A stretch of 64,000 nt of DNA. It comes from QVMG01 sp032073245. Its GTDB lineage: Bacteria; Bacteroidota; Bacteroidia; Bacteroidales; Tannerellaceae. A program made the position numbers and the translations under genes. Shown in pieces: positions 7,906 to 16,344 of the stretch; positions within the stretch are counted from its first letter, which is position 1, and each line of letters begins with the position of its first letter. The notes below the pieces were generated by a model. It worked only from the letters and a program-made list of their open reading frames with translations. It searched no databases and was not told the DNA's origin. The stretch lies in assembly GCA_032073245.1 (NCBI GenBank), contig DAMANX010000001.1, positions 210,407 through 274,406 on the forward strand, in the 5' to 3' direction.

Positions 7906-8556
7906 ATGAAAATAACACCTCCTCAATTACCTGCTCAACTGAATGAAGATATTGACTTAAACGATGTACTTAATCGTAAAGAAGATGATTTGAGTGATTG
8001 TTCTTTTAAAAGCCAATTGGTTGAAGGTGTAACCCGTTCAAATCTATCCGTATCTTCCTGTCGGTTCTCAAATTGTAGTTTTATTAAAAGCCAATTTAAG
8101 AAAGGACAATTCAGTGATATCGTATTCAGCTATTGTGATTTGTCCAATATACAATTTACAGGAAGTAGTTTTCATCGGGTTGAATTTATAGGATGCAAGT
8201 TGACGGGAACTGTATTTGCTGATGCAACTTTCCATCAGCTTTTTTTCAAAGAATGTCGGGGAGAGTATGTTAATATGTCGGGCAGTAAACAACGACATGT
8301 ATTTTACCAAAACAGCAATTTACGAGGAGGAGCATTCGATAATTGCAAATGGGGCAACATATACTTCGAAAAATGCAATCTGATCGAAGCTGAATTCTAT
8401 CAGACACCTTTAAAAGATATTGACCTTTCCGATTCGGAAATAGCAGGATTGCGCATAAATGCTATCCCATGGACTGAACTAAGGGGAGTAGAAGTTACAT
8501 CCTTGCAGGCTTTGGATTTCGTCAATCTATTAGGAATCAAGGTAAAAGATTTATAA
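7906..8556 (+). CDS. Pentapeptide-repeat protein
   Basis: A 216-residue protein from the ATG at 7906; the TTG nine bases earlier is disregarded. From about residue 30 to 185 it follows the A(D/N)LXX five-residue period, for example CSFKSQLVEG, CRFSNCSFIKSQF, CDLSNIQFTG, CNLIEAEFYQTPLKDIDLSD. Such sequences form a right-handed quadrilateral beta-helix. Relatives include the Qnr/McbG group, which mimic DNA and protect gyrase, but many pentapeptide proteins have other or unknown roles, so no resistance function is claimed. Single gene, converging on a GNAT gene across a repeat array. Confidence 0.85.
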   Translation: MKITPPQLPAQLNEDIDLNDVLNRKEDDLSDCSFKSQLVEGVTRSNLSVSSCRFSNCSFIKSQFKKGQFSDIVFSYCDLSNIQFTGSSFHRVEFIGCKLTGTVFADATFHQLFFKECRGEYVNMSGSKQRHVFYQNSNLRGGAFDNCKWGNIYFEKCNLIEAEFYQTPLKDIDLSDSEIAGLRINAIPWTELRGVEVTSLQALDFVNLLGIKVKDL

Positions 8557-8614
8557 ACACACGAATAAACCTTACTAATTATTAGTGCATAAAGCATCAG
8601 GTTGCTTATATCTG

Positions 8615-8706
8615 TTGTGTCCGACAACTGTCGGTCAGCTGTTCGACAATCGTCAGACAGCTGTTTGACAACTGTCAGTCACCTGTCCGACAGTTGTCGG
8701 ACACAA
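8615..8706. repeat. 22-bp tandem array with 20-bp perfect terminal inverted repeat
   Basis: Units start at 8623, 8645, 8667 and 8689, exactly 22 bp apart, each beginning GACA and having the dyad GACAACTGTC or a close variant. The ends, TTGTGTCCGACAACTGTCGG at 8615-8634 and its exact complement at 8687-8706, form a 20-bp perfect inverted repeat. It lies between convergent genes and may also work as a terminator. Confidence 0.75.
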
Positions 8707-8737
8707 ATATACCTTAACTCTTTTCCGGAAAAGTTCC

Positions 8738-9004
8738 TTATTCGGCATATTCAGGATGCCTTCTCAGCCAAACAACTGCATAGGCACACGTAGCTTTACA
8801 TTTCATACCGTTAGCTTTGGCATAATCATAAGCATCTTTAACAAGAGCGCCTGCAATACCTCTTCCTTCAATAGGCATAGGTACAATTGTATGTAAGATA
8901 TCCAATGCATTATTGTCTGTCCGGTAAACTACAAAACCGGTAGAATCGTCTACTGTCGTTTCAAAACGATTCATTTCCGGGATATGTTTAATATCTAATT
9001 CCAT
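8738..9004 (-). CDS. Small YjdJ/NATD1-type GNAT acetyltransferase
   Basis: An 88-residue protein with the minimal GNAT fold of the YjdJ/GTLF3-like group: HTIVPMPIEGRGIAGALVKD holds the acetyl-CoA pyrophosphate loop (E-G-R-G-I-A), followed by the helix AYDYAKANGMKCKATCAYAV and the end WLRRHPEYAE that is typical of this group. It is about half the size of ordinary GNATs, as usual for the family. Acetyl acceptor unknown. Single gene. Confidence 0.8.
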   Translation of the reverse strand: MELDIKHIPEMNRFETTVDDSTGFVVYRTDNNALDILHTIVPMPIEGRGIAGALVKDAYDYAKANGMKCKATCAYAVVWLRRHPEYAE

Positions 9005-9064
9005 AATGTTGATGTATTAATTATATATTAAAAACAGTATATGGTGAGGATTGTTTGACAAGCC

Positions 9065-11083
9065 TTACTTTTTCTTTGAATTACTCTTAGGCTTATCTTT
9101 TCCTCCTGTAAAGAAACTCTTAATCTCTTGTATCGTTTTAGTCACCCCTTTGCCAAAGTTCTGTGTAGCTTGAGATATACCAGCCGATTCGGTTAATGCC
9201 GGACGTATCATCTGCCAAAGATAATTGAAGGTCGAATGATAAGGATTACGTGTAATCGTTATATTCGCCACACGCAATTGACTGTCAGCTTTATCTGGAT
9301 TGGGTGGATTATTATTTCTAACAACTGTATTTACAAGAAATGAAGTGAAGGAGTTCTTCTCCATTTGTCCATCCTTATTCTTCACCAGATCTACCTTTAA
9401 ATCCCGGTAAGGTAAACTCATATGGATAGATCCTGCTTTACTTGATGCATCCATATCAATTGCAAGGTTATAAACCATTCCACTCTTTACCTTTGCTCCT
9501 GCTAAAGGAGTTATAAATTCATTCAAATGAACAAGGTTAAAACTTTTCATTTCTGCATGAATCAGGAACCGGTCATTCAACGAGTCGACAGGAAGTAGCC
9601 ATATTGCATTAAAATCGCCTTTCCCCATAAACTTTGCATCGGCATCTATTCGTATAAACTGATTTTCTTCTCCGGAAACAATGTTAGTCAGGTCCGATAC
9701 GGTTCCATTCACATCGGTAATAGACAATTTCCCGGGAGATACACCTTTTTGTGCCAACTCTTCATAGATGACAGCAAAGTTATTTACAAGCAATAAAGGT
9801 ATATCTATTTTGATTGGGGCTTTTTGAATTCCTTCATAAACCATAGGTACTATACGACGCGGCAATTTAATCTTTTGATTCTTCAAATTCCACAAAACCA
9901 TATCATCAACTGTAGCCTCCTCCATTCGCAATGTTCTGTCTGTTAAGAAAGCTGATAGATCTATTTCTTTCATCTCGAGGCTACCAACCTTTATATCAAA
10001 CCAATCACTATGTTTAGGATGCTTATATGAAAACTCCATCTTAGGATAGGTAGAAACATAATGTAGAGAATCAAGTTTTAAAGATTTATCTTTCAGGTCT
10101 AATTTTCCAATATGCAATGTATAAAAACCATCACTCACCGGTAGAGCCAGATTCGATGTGGAAAATGAGATATCCTCCAAATGATAATTATTGAAATCAA
10201 TATCTGTAGAAAGGCCCGATAAAGTCAAGCGTGTGGTATCTTTCACCCATTCTGCCAACAAGCTATCGGTCTTCATATTCATATAATTCATTTGTATATC
10301 CAGAGTCTCAACAGAATTACCTTTTGTATTTCTCCGGATATTCTCTATATCCAGATTATCGAAAGAAACATAAAGCTCCTTTCGGGGTTTAGAATCTTTT
10401 ATAAGATGGAAATTTGAAGGATCAACATGGAAAGAAAGGGTCTTTATGAATTCTTCATCATTATTCAATTCAAAACCTCTTGCATTAATAACCACGCTAT
10501 CCATTTCATAATAGGTTTTTTCTTGCTTCTCTTCAAAAGTATAATGTACATAAGCATTTAATAAGTTCATCCTCTTCACTGTTAAAACAGAGATATAGGG
10601 AGCAATCATTTCATAAATAGATGGAGCTTTGCCGGAAGATGTGATCTCCTGAACTTCAGTTGTATCGGCTATATGATATATATGCATCTTAGGAGATTGT
10701 ATCTCAAAAGTTTTAAAATCCAATTTTGTAAAGTTTCTCCGCCATACCAGATTAATACCTTTGAAGTCAATACCTTTTATTGTTATATCCCCATATATTT
10801 TAGGAAGACGTTTCTGAACTTTCCATTCATCTAGAACTGTAGAATCGGGATAAAGAGTAATCCCTTCCATACTAAGTTCACCTTTCATAAAACTAATAGA
10901 GAGGTTGTCAAAAGAAAGTTTATAAAAACCATCTGAAGCAACAGAAGTTCGTTCAACTAATTCTTTCTCCAGATATTTTTCCAGCTTTTTGACAAGAAAA
11001 AGGTTAAGGATAGTTAGGATTATTGCTAATGCACCTACAGTCAATAATATATATAAAAGCCTTTTTTTCTTTTTTGAATCCAT
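9065..11083 (-). CDS. AsmA/DUF748-like membrane-anchored envelope protein
   Basis: A 672-residue protein with one N-terminal transmembrane helix (LLYILLTVGALAIILTILNL) after a lysine-rich start (MDSKKKKR). It then has a long beta-rich periplasmic region of repeated short strands (LSFDNLSISFMKGELSMEGI, GDITIKGIDFKGINLVWRRN). This is the appearance of AsmA/TamB-related lipid-transport or outer-membrane homeostasis proteins. The C-terminus is lysine/serine-rich. It lacks the very large size of TamB. The identification rests on architecture, not on a catalytic motif. It stands as a single gene. Confidence 0.6.
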   Translation of the reverse strand: MDSKKKKRLLYILLTVGALAIILTILNLFLVKKLEKYLEKELVERTSVASDGFYKLSFDNLSISFMKGELSMEGITLYPDSTVLDEWKVQKRLPKIYGDITIKGIDFKGINLVWRRNFTKLDFKTFEIQSPKMHIYHIADTTEVQEITSSGKAPSIYEMIAPYISVLTVKRMNLLNAYVHYTFEEKQEKTYYEMDSVVINARGFELNNDEEFIKTLSFHVDPSNFHLIKDSKPRKELYVSFDNLDIENIRRNTKGNSVETLDIQMNYMNMKTDSLLAEWVKDTTRLTLSGLSTDIDFNNYHLEDISFSTSNLALPVSDGFYTLHIGKLDLKDKSLKLDSLHYVSTYPKMEFSYKHPKHSDWFDIKVGSLEMKEIDLSAFLTDRTLRMEEATVDDMVLWNLKNQKIKLPRRIVPMVYEGIQKAPIKIDIPLLLVNNFAVIYEELAQKGVSPGKLSITDVNGTVSDLTNIVSGEENQFIRIDADAKFMGKGDFNAIWLLPVDSLNDRFLIHAEMKSFNLVHLNEFITPLAGAKVKSGMVYNLAIDMDASSKAGSIHMSLPYRDLKVDLVKNKDGQMEKNSFTSFLVNTVVRNNNPPNPDKADSQLRVANITITRNPYHSTFNYLWQMIRPALTESAGISQATQNFGKGVTKTIQEIKSFFTGGKDKPKSNSKKK

Positions 11084-11264
11084 TCCTCTATTAGTTTCTA
11101 TCTTGTTAGTGAATGAGAGTTTGGCATAAGTATATTTTTATAATTATCAATAGCCCTTGATTTATATAGAAAACAATTTTAATGGCTATATGTTCTGTAT
11201 GTCATAGTGATATGCCTTTTCAGGTAGGCGTATCAAGTTTTGTTATATTTGAATATGAATTTTC

Positions 11265-11345
11265 AACACAGAGGCACAGAGACGCAGAGTTTTTTTATTT
11301 AACAATCAATAAATTAAATCCTCTGTGTCTCTGTGCCTCTGTGTT
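11265..11345. repeat. Inverted repeat, 25-bp arms with one mismatch
   Basis: Arms 11265-11289 and 11321-11345, made of the run ACACAGAGGCACAGAGAC and its complement, with a 31-base AT-rich loop. It lies in the 433-bp gene-free stretch 11084-11516, in which I otherwise see only the terminator at 11433-11468. Confidence 0.8.
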
Positions 11346-11432
11346 AAAAGAATCTTGAAATATTTTTCAAGTTAAACTAATCCAATAACTTTTTGGAATA
11401 ATTCAAAAGATCTTCAAAGGAAAACAACAAAT

Positions 11433-11468
11433 AAAAAAGAGGCACCCGAATCACTCGGACACCTCTTT
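11433..11468 (-). terminator. Rho-independent terminator of the BON gene at 11517
   Basis: On the minus strand AAAGAGGTGTCCGAG and a near-complementary CGGGTGCCTCTTT form a stem followed by a T-run. It is similar in sequence to the terminator at 12353. Confidence 0.75.
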
Positions 11469-11516
11469 GTTTGGTTAAGGTTATAGGGATGTAAAAGGGA
11501 TATTTTCTACTCTAAT

Positions 11517-12011
11517 CTATTTGTTATGTTTTAAATATAAATTTGTCAATACTCTTTTGGGCTTGGTTTCGTTTGCAATACGCATCACCTTCACCAATTC
11601 ATTTTGCTTTAAATGACCAGTAAGTGTCACTTCACCATTCTGAACCTCTACCTCAACATCATCACATCCTTCTGTCGTTAATTTATCACATATATAAGAC
11701 CGCAGGAATTCATCCGGATTGCTGTTCAAAGCGAGAACAGGTTCACCAATAGCAATATTATTTTTTACACATTTTACAAACCGTATTTGTCTGACACACT
11801 TTTCTGCTTTTAATCTATCTTGTTTGGATTCAACAAAACCAACAAGAGTAACTATACCATCTTTATAAGAACAATCAACTGTTGAATGTTCACTCTTTAA
11901 TACACGATTAACTTCTTGTATAATCTTTTCTTCATTCAAATTACACGATTGCAATATCATACTAATAAGTAAGATAGGTGCAATATTAAAAAAACTTTGT
12001 TTCATAGTCAT
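11517..12011 (-). CDS. BON-domain lipoprotein (paralogue of the 12782 gene)
   Basis: A 164-residue protein with a lipoprotein signal (IAPILLISMILQSC; lipobox LQSC). Two BON domains follow, about 30-90 (VDCSYKDGIVTLVGFVESKQ) and 100-160 (VEVEVQNGEVTLTGHLKQNE). The characteristic BON core is VxVxxGxVTLxGxV. BON domains bind phospholipid surfaces and occur in OsmY-like envelope-stress proteins. It is a clear paralogue of the BON gene at 12782-13273, and even their terminators are alike, so the unit was duplicated. ATGs at 12011 and 12005 are both possible starts. It is exported, probably lipid-anchored. Confidence 0.8.
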   Translation of the reverse strand: MTMKQSFFNIAPILLISMILQSCNLNEEKIIQEVNRVLKSEHSTVDCSYKDGIVTLVGFVESKQDRLKAEKCVRQIRFVKCVKNNIAIGEPVLALNSNPDEFLRSYICDKLTTEGCDDVEVEVQNGEVTLTGHLKQNELVKVMRIANETKPKRVLTNLYLKHNK

Positions 12012-12352
12012 ATGGTTTTAATGTATGTTACTAATTGACTATAACAGACACATTTTTCTACATTTATATCCATATCTACCAATTTATACAATATTTAAAC
12101 AATACATGTTTATAAATTGTTCATAACTTTTTAATTTATGTTGATAAATATTCCTATTTAAACAGCACAATAAGAAACATTAACATATAAACACTGTATA
12201 ATATGAGACAAATGTATAATAATTAACAACAATTTCTATTATGTTTCAATAAAAAGTTATCAACAATTATACATCGAAATAATCTGAATATTACAAGTAT
12301 GATTATTTAATAGAATGGAGGTATAATATAAGGTTTTGATTACTAAATAAGA
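12012..12352. other. AT-rich gene-free stretch with probable promoter of the 11517 gene
   Basis: There is no gene in these 341 bp. A minus-strand TACATTTG (12209-12216) fits TAnnTTTG and would give a leader of about 190 nt. An imperfect inverted repeat (ATGTATAAT near 12212, and ATTATACAT near 12262) flanks it. Confidence 0.4.
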
Positions 12353-12388
12353 GAAAAAGAGGTGGCCAGTAGCCTGGACACCTCTCAG
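12353..12388 (-). terminator. Terminator of the BON-LysM operon
   Basis: On the minus strand GAGGTGTCCAGG and CCACCTC form the stem, followed by TTTTTCTC. It shares the block GGACACCTCT with the terminator at 11433. Confidence 0.7.
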
Positions 12389-12407
12389 ATTGGTTAAAGT
12401 AAAGGGT

Positions 12408-12782
12408 TTATAAAGGGATTCTTATCTTTTGTCCAGGGTAAATCTTATTCGGATCCGTAATACTATCCTTATTAGCTTCCTGTATTTTTTGCCATGTCAT
12501 ATTAGGATATTTCTGAGCAATTTTACTCAAACTATCTCCTGACTTTACTTCATACATTTCTTCGCTATCACTTCCATCTACAACTTGTATATTTAATACC
12601 AAGTCACCGACACGCATATCAGGATCTATCTTATTATACATATCCCAAAGCTTATCTTTCACCTTCGAAGAGGTATTACCTGAAATATACAGTACATTAC
12701 CTTCTTCCTTTACCGACAGGTTTTCTACAAGAGGCCTCCCGACATAATCGATCAGTTGACTATATTTATCTTGAAGAGCCAT
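12408..12782 (-). CDS. BON/LysM protein, Kbp (YgaU)-like
   Basis: A 124-residue protein: a BON-like domain (about 1-70, NVLYISGNTSSKVKDKLWDM) and a C-terminal LysM domain (about 76-123, YEVKSGDSLSKIAQKYPNMT to NKIYPGQKIRIPL). This is the arrangement of Escherichia coli Kbp/YgaU, a potassium-binding, stress-induced protein. There is no signal peptide, as in YgaU. Its ATG overlaps the stop of the upstream BON gene by one base (TAATG at 12780-12784), so the two are coupled. Probable role in osmotic or envelope stress. Confidence 0.8.
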   Translation of the reverse strand: MALQDKYSQLIDYVGRPLVENLSVKEEGNVLYISGNTSSKVKDKLWDMYNKIDPDMRVGDLVLNIQVVDGSDSEEMYEVKSGDSLSKIAQKYPNMTWQKIQEANKDSITDPNKIYPGQKIRIPL

Positions 12783-13273
12783 TATTTCAAATTTATATTA
12801 TTTATAACACGGCGTGGATTGGATTCATTCGCAATCTGCATCACTTTATTTAAATCGGCTCTCTTTAAGTCGCCAGATAAAGTAACCTCACCATTACTAA
12901 CATTCACTTTGACATCTTTGAAACCTTCTGTATTTAAACGGCTATTTATGTTTGAAGTAATTGTTTCATCCCGGTTAACCGTAACTGATTGTGTCTGGAC
13001 TGGCTGTTGTTGTCTGACAGAAATATTGTTTACCACAGACTTTACATTTTTAACAGAACGTGCAGCGTTTTCTGCAGCTGTTTTTTCCTGTTGCGATTCT
13101 ACTGTGCCAGTAAGAGTAGCAACACCATTTCTATAAGAAGTAGAAACAGTATTATAATCTGCTCTTAATACTTTATCAACTTCGCTTTGTACTTTTGCAT
13201 CATTAGGTTTACACGATTGCATTCCCATACCTGTAATAACTGCACAGGCCATAATTAACAGCATTTTTTTCAT
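12782..13273 (-). CDS. BON-domain lipoprotein (OsmY-like)
   Basis: A 163-residue protein with a lipoprotein signal (MKKMLLIMACAVITGMGMQSC). Two BON domains follow (about 28-85 with VSTSYRNGVATLTGTVESQQ; 100-160 with VKVNVSNGEVTLSGDLKRAD), joined by a Gln/Val-rich linker. It is the closest homologue of the 11517 product. Operon with the LysM gene; divergent from the GlsB-like operon, with which it shares an inverted-repeat promoter region. Expected location: periplasmic side of the envelope. Confidence 0.8.
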   Translation of the reverse strand: MKKMLLIMACAVITGMGMQSCKPNDAKVQSEVDKVLRADYNTVSTSYRNGVATLTGTVESQQEKTAAENAARSVKNVKSVVNNISVRQQQPVQTQSVTVNRDETITSNINSRLNTEGFKDVKVNVSNGEVTLSGDLKRADLNKVMQIANESNPRRVINNINLK

Positions 13274-13351
13274 TTTGATTCAGTTTTTGATTATTAATCT
13301 AATATAAAACATTCTATTTACACTTCCCATCTCGTAGGATTTATATAACAT

Positions 13352-13456
13352 CAAACATATACATAATCATTTTTGTTCAAAAAATGCAGATAAAAAACTA
13401 AACATATATACATATATAATGCTAACTAATTATCTATATATCTATTTGAACAAAAA
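13352..13456. promoter_or_regulatory. Shared divergent promoter region with outward-facing TTTGAACAAAAA arms
   Basis: TTTTTGTTCAAA at 13370-13381 is perfectly inverted at 13445-13456. The left arm supplies a minus-strand TTTG lying 18 bp from a -7 box TATGTTTG (13352-13359) for the BON-LysM operon. The right arm puts the same TTTG at the equivalent place for the GlsB operon, although its -7 box is less clear. Confidence 0.5.
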
Positions 13457-13522
13457 TCAATTATCATCTGTTACAAATAAGCTAAAATCATTTATTACAT
13501 TACTAATTAAAAATTATAAATT

Positions 13523-13771
13523 ATGGGATTAGGTATTTTATGGTCAATTATTATTGGCATTCTGGCTGGTGCAATTGCCGGATGGATTATGAAAGGTAGT
13601 GGTTTCGGAATAATTATGAACCTGATTGTAGGGTTAGTAGGTAGCCTTTTAGGTGGTTGGATTTATGGCTTGTTAGGCTTTACAACAACCAGCATTCTTG
13701 GTTCATTACTTATGTCAGTAATCGGTGCCGTTGTATTACTCTGGATTGTATCGCTCTTTAGGAAGCGATGA
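13523..13771 (+). CDS. GlsB/YeaQ/YmgE-family membrane stress protein
   Basis: An 82-residue protein made almost wholly of three hydrophobic, glycine-rich helices: ILWSIIIGILAGAIAGWIMK, GFGIIMNLIVGLVGSLLGGW and SLLMSVIGAVVLLWIVSLFR. The pattern GAIAGWIMKGSGFG...GLVGSLLGGW is diagnostic of the transglycosylase-associated (PF04226) family. Relatives are general-stress-induced inner-membrane proteins without proven enzymatic function. First gene of a short unit with the YtxH-like gene, 43 bp downstream. Confidence 0.85.
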   Translation: MGLGILWSIIIGILAGAIAGWIMKGSGFGIIMNLIVGLVGSLLGGWIYGLLGFTTTSILGSLLMSVIGAVVLLWIVSLFRKR

Positions 13772-13814
13772 TCACAATATAAACAATTAGTATAAACCAA
13801 TTAAATTATTAACT

Positions 13815-14054
13815 ATGAACAAATTAGTTATGGGAACAGCTATTGGTGTAGCTGTAGGTTACGCAGTAGCCAAGATGATGGATGAAGATTTCATGGAAAA
13901 AGTAGGTAACGAAGTAAACGATTTTACTGCAAAAGCTAAGAAAAAAGCAAAAGACGCTTGGCATAAAGGAGAAAACGAAGTAGAATACATGAAAGATCGT
14001 GCTGAATATGCCGTCGAAAAAGGAAAAGATAAACTTAACCGTACAATGGATTAA
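13815..14054 (+). CDS. YtxH-like small stress protein
   Basis: A 79-residue protein with a short glycine-rich hydrophobic N-terminus (LVMGTAIGVAVGYAVAKMMD) followed by a long, lysine- and glutamate-rich amphipathic helix (VNDFTAKAKKKAKDAWHKGE onward). This matches YtxH-like or general-stress proteins. It probably sits on the membrane with the charged helix in the cytoplasm. It belongs with the GlsB-like gene and is followed by a terminator. Confidence 0.65.
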   Translation: MNKLVMGTAIGVAVGYAVAKMMDEDFMEKVGNEVNDFTAKAKKKAKDAWHKGENEVEYMKDRAEYAVEKGKDKLNRTMD

Positions 14055-14078
14055 GTTATTCCATGTAATTTTATATAG

Positions 14079-14106
14079 GAAAGAGTAGTTGGAAAACTGC
14101 TCTTTC
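14079..14106 (+). terminator. Hairpin after the GlsB/YtxH unit
   Basis: GAAAGAGTAGTT (14079-14090) and AACTGCTCTTTC (14095-14106) pair with one G-U; TTGTATAT follows. Confidence 0.65.
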
Positions 14107-14153
14107 TTGTATATAGCATTTTTGTATTCAATAACCAACTAAACTATTAAACT

Positions 14154-15365
14154 ATGGATCTATATTCAGGATTACCTTATTGGATAGCCAAAAATTCTTT
14201 GGATAGCTACTACAACCCCCTTGAAAAAGATCATTCAACAGATATCGTTATTATCGGAACCGGTATTACCGGGTCTTTAGTAGCCCATGAACTATGCAAT
14301 GCAGGCTTCAAATGTACAATGATCGATAGTAGAAGTATTTCAACCGGGAGTTCAATTGCCAGTACTGCACTATTACAATATGAGATAGATACTCCTCTCT
14401 TTAAGTTAGCTCATATGATGGATGAACAATTAGCAGTTAAGGCCTACAAAACATGTTTACAATCTATCGATGACATTGCCGAAGTATTCAAAAATATAGG
14501 ATTTGACCCGGATTATGAGAGAGTACCCAGTGTTTTTTATGCAAGTAACCATAAAGGGCTAAAGCTAATACAGGAAGAATATAAGATTCGAAAAAAATAT
14601 GATTTACCTGTTACTTTCCTGGAAAAGGATGAATTACACAAAAAATATGGAATCAAAGCACCCGGGGCACTGGAAAATAATGCTTCTGCTCAAATGGATG
14701 CTTATAAAGGAGCAACTCATTTAATTGAATACCATATAAAGAAAAACAATCTTGAGGTATTTACCCATACAACGGTCGATCATTGTGAGGAAAAATCACA
14801 AGGATATGATGTCGTTGCAGAAAATAACTATAGAATTAAATGCAACTATGTGATAATTGCTGCCGGGTTTGAAGCTGAAAGATTTCTTCCTGAAAAAGTA
14901 ATGCAATTGACATCTACTTACGCTATAATATCTCAACCTGTTGACACTAAACACATTTGGACAGGCCATAGCTTGATATGGGAGACACATGAACCCTACC
15001 TTTATATACGTACATCCGATCAAAATAGGATATTGGTTGGTGGGGAGGATGAAGATTTTAAGAATCCAATCTTAAGAGACAAATTGTTGCGAAGAAAAGT
15101 AAAGACATTAGAAAAAAAATTTAAGAAATTATTCCCTAAGATACCCTTTGTAACAGAAATGGCATGGTGTGGAACGTTCAGTTCGACAAGTGACGGTCTA
15201 CCGTTTATCGGCCCCTGGCCTGGGAAAGAACGAATGCTCTATGCTCTTGGCTATGGAGGAAATGGTATTACTTTCAGTATGATTGCTGCTCAAATGATAC
15301 GCAATCGTTTAAAGGGCAAATATGATGACCGGCAAGAAGTATATGGATTTGAAAGAATCAAATAG
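14154..15365 (+). CDS. FAD-dependent oxidoreductase (DAO family)
   Basis: A 403-residue flavoprotein of the D-amino-acid-oxidase/glycine-oxidase group (PF01266). The Rossmann dinucleotide motif is DIVIIGTGITGSLVAHELCN near residue 30, followed by DSRSISTGSSIASTALLQYE. A second cofactor segment is YVIIAAGFEAERF and the C-terminal one is LYALGYGGNGITFSMIAAQM. Substrates in this family are amino or N-methyl amino acids; the exact one is not visible. There is no signal peptide. It follows stress genes and may be expressed with them, though a terminator lies between. Confidence 0.8.
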   Translation: MDLYSGLPYWIAKNSLDSYYNPLEKDHSTDIVIIGTGITGSLVAHELCNAGFKCTMIDSRSISTGSSIASTALLQYEIDTPLFKLAHMMDEQLAVKAYKTCLQSIDDIAEVFKNIGFDPDYERVPSVFYASNHKGLKLIQEEYKIRKKYDLPVTFLEKDELHKKYGIKAPGALENNASAQMDAYKGATHLIEYHIKKNNLEVFTHTTVDHCEEKSQGYDVVAENNYRIKCNYVIIAAGFEAERFLPEKVMQLTSTYAIISQPVDTKHIWTGHSLIWETHEPYLYIRTSDQNRILVGGEDEDFKNPILRDKLLRRKVKTLEKKFKKLFPKIPFVTEMAWCGTFSSTSDGLPFIGPWPGKERMLYALGYGGNGITFSMIAAQMIRNRLKGKYDDRQEVYGFERIK

Positions 15366-15414
15366 ATTTCACATTTTGTTTAGGCTGTAAAAGGAGGAAA
15401 TCATCGAATTTAGT

Positions 15415-15422
15415 TATATTTG
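15415..15422 (+). promoter_or_regulatory. -7 box of the PhzF gene
   Basis: TATATTTG fits TAnnTTTG and is 25 bp before the ATG. No good -33 box is seen. Confidence 0.5.
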
Positions 15423-15447
15423 CCATAAAGCAAAATAAATAAAAGCC

Positions 15448-16344
15448 ATGAAAAGATTCCCTTTTAAGAAAATAGATGCTTTTGCAACACCCCAATCAGA
15501 AGGAAATCCTGCAGGTTATATTTCACTGGATTCTTTTTCGGATATCTCAGATAATGAAATGCAACAGATCGCTCGTGAATTAAAAGGATTTGTGAGTGAG
15601 GTTGGATATGCTGTCCAGGTTTCTGATAATGGATATGAATTAAAATATTATTCGGCAGAAAGGGAAGTCGATTTCTGCGGCCATGCAACAATTGCTATAA
15701 TGTATGATTTATTAAAGAACAATAAATATCTTCAACAATTTGATGCGGTATTATTCAAAACAAACCGAGGCTTGCTTAAAGCAAAGAATAAGATTAAAGA
15801 AGAGGATGCTGTTTTTATTCTATCTCCCGAACCTTACGAAAAGGAACAAACACCTTCATCGAATAGAATTGCTGAAGCTTTAAACATTGAACAGGAGGAG
15901 ATAGACAGCTCATTGCCTGTTTCTATAATAAATGCCGGTCTGACAACATTACTAGTTCCGATACAATCGAATTATTCCATTCTACACATACATCCTGCTT
16001 TAGATATTTTACACCAATTCTGTATTCAACAGGAGATAGATATTATCCAAGTCTTTACTTCCGACGTTACTGACCCCTATAATAATTTTCGTACCCGCGT
16101 CTTTGCTCCCACATTCGGGTATCTGGAAGATCCGGCTACTGGTTCCGGAAACTCAGCTTTTGGTTATTACTTACTTCAAAACAAATTATGGAAAAATGAT
16201 ACCATTCTAATCGAGCAAAACGGACTTAAAGACAAATTTAACTTAGTAAAGTTACAGCGGGCAACGGATGAAAATGGAAATGCACGTGTTATGTTTGGAG
16301 GAGGGGCAATCACGAGGATTATAGGAGAATATATTCTTGTATAA
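15448..16344 (+). CDS. PhzF-family isomerase/epimerase
   Basis: A 298-residue protein with the two-lobed diaminopimelate-epimerase-like fold of PhzF. The first half carries KIDAFATPQSEGNPAGYI and FVSEVGYAV, with E51 as the likely catalytic glutamate, then REVDFCGHATIAIMYDLLKN. The second half has FGYLEDPATGSGNSAFGYYL, the family signature. PhzF isomerises a chorismate-derived dihydro-anthranilate in phenazine producers, but no other phenazine gene is here, so this is a generic PhzF homologue of unknown substrate. Single gene with its own promoter. Confidence 0.85.
   Translation: MKRFPFKKIDAFATPQSEGNPAGYISLDSFSDISDNEMQQIARELKGFVSEVGYAVQVSDNGYELKYYSAEREVDFCGHATIAIMYDLLKNNKYLQQFDAVLFKTNRGLLKAKNKIKEEDAVFILSPEPYEKEQTPSSNRIAEALNIEQEEIDSSLPVSIINAGLTTLLVPIQSNYSILHIHPALDILHQFCIQQEIDIIQVFTSDVTDPYNNFRTRVFAPTFGYLEDPATGSGNSAFGYYLLQNKLWKNDTILIEQNGLKDKFNLVKLQRATDENGNARVMFGGGAITRIIGEYILV

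Noticed and set aside
8602..8793. Short plus-strand open frame across the 22-bp array
   Set aside because: The repeat period is 22, not a multiple of three, so the peptide shows no repeat of its own; the frame also runs into the opposite GNAT gene.
12060..12300. Possible replication origin (AT-rich, TTATCAACA-like DnaA boxes)
   Set aside because: Only isolated boxes are seen, and neither dnaA nor dnaN is near; composition alone is not enough.
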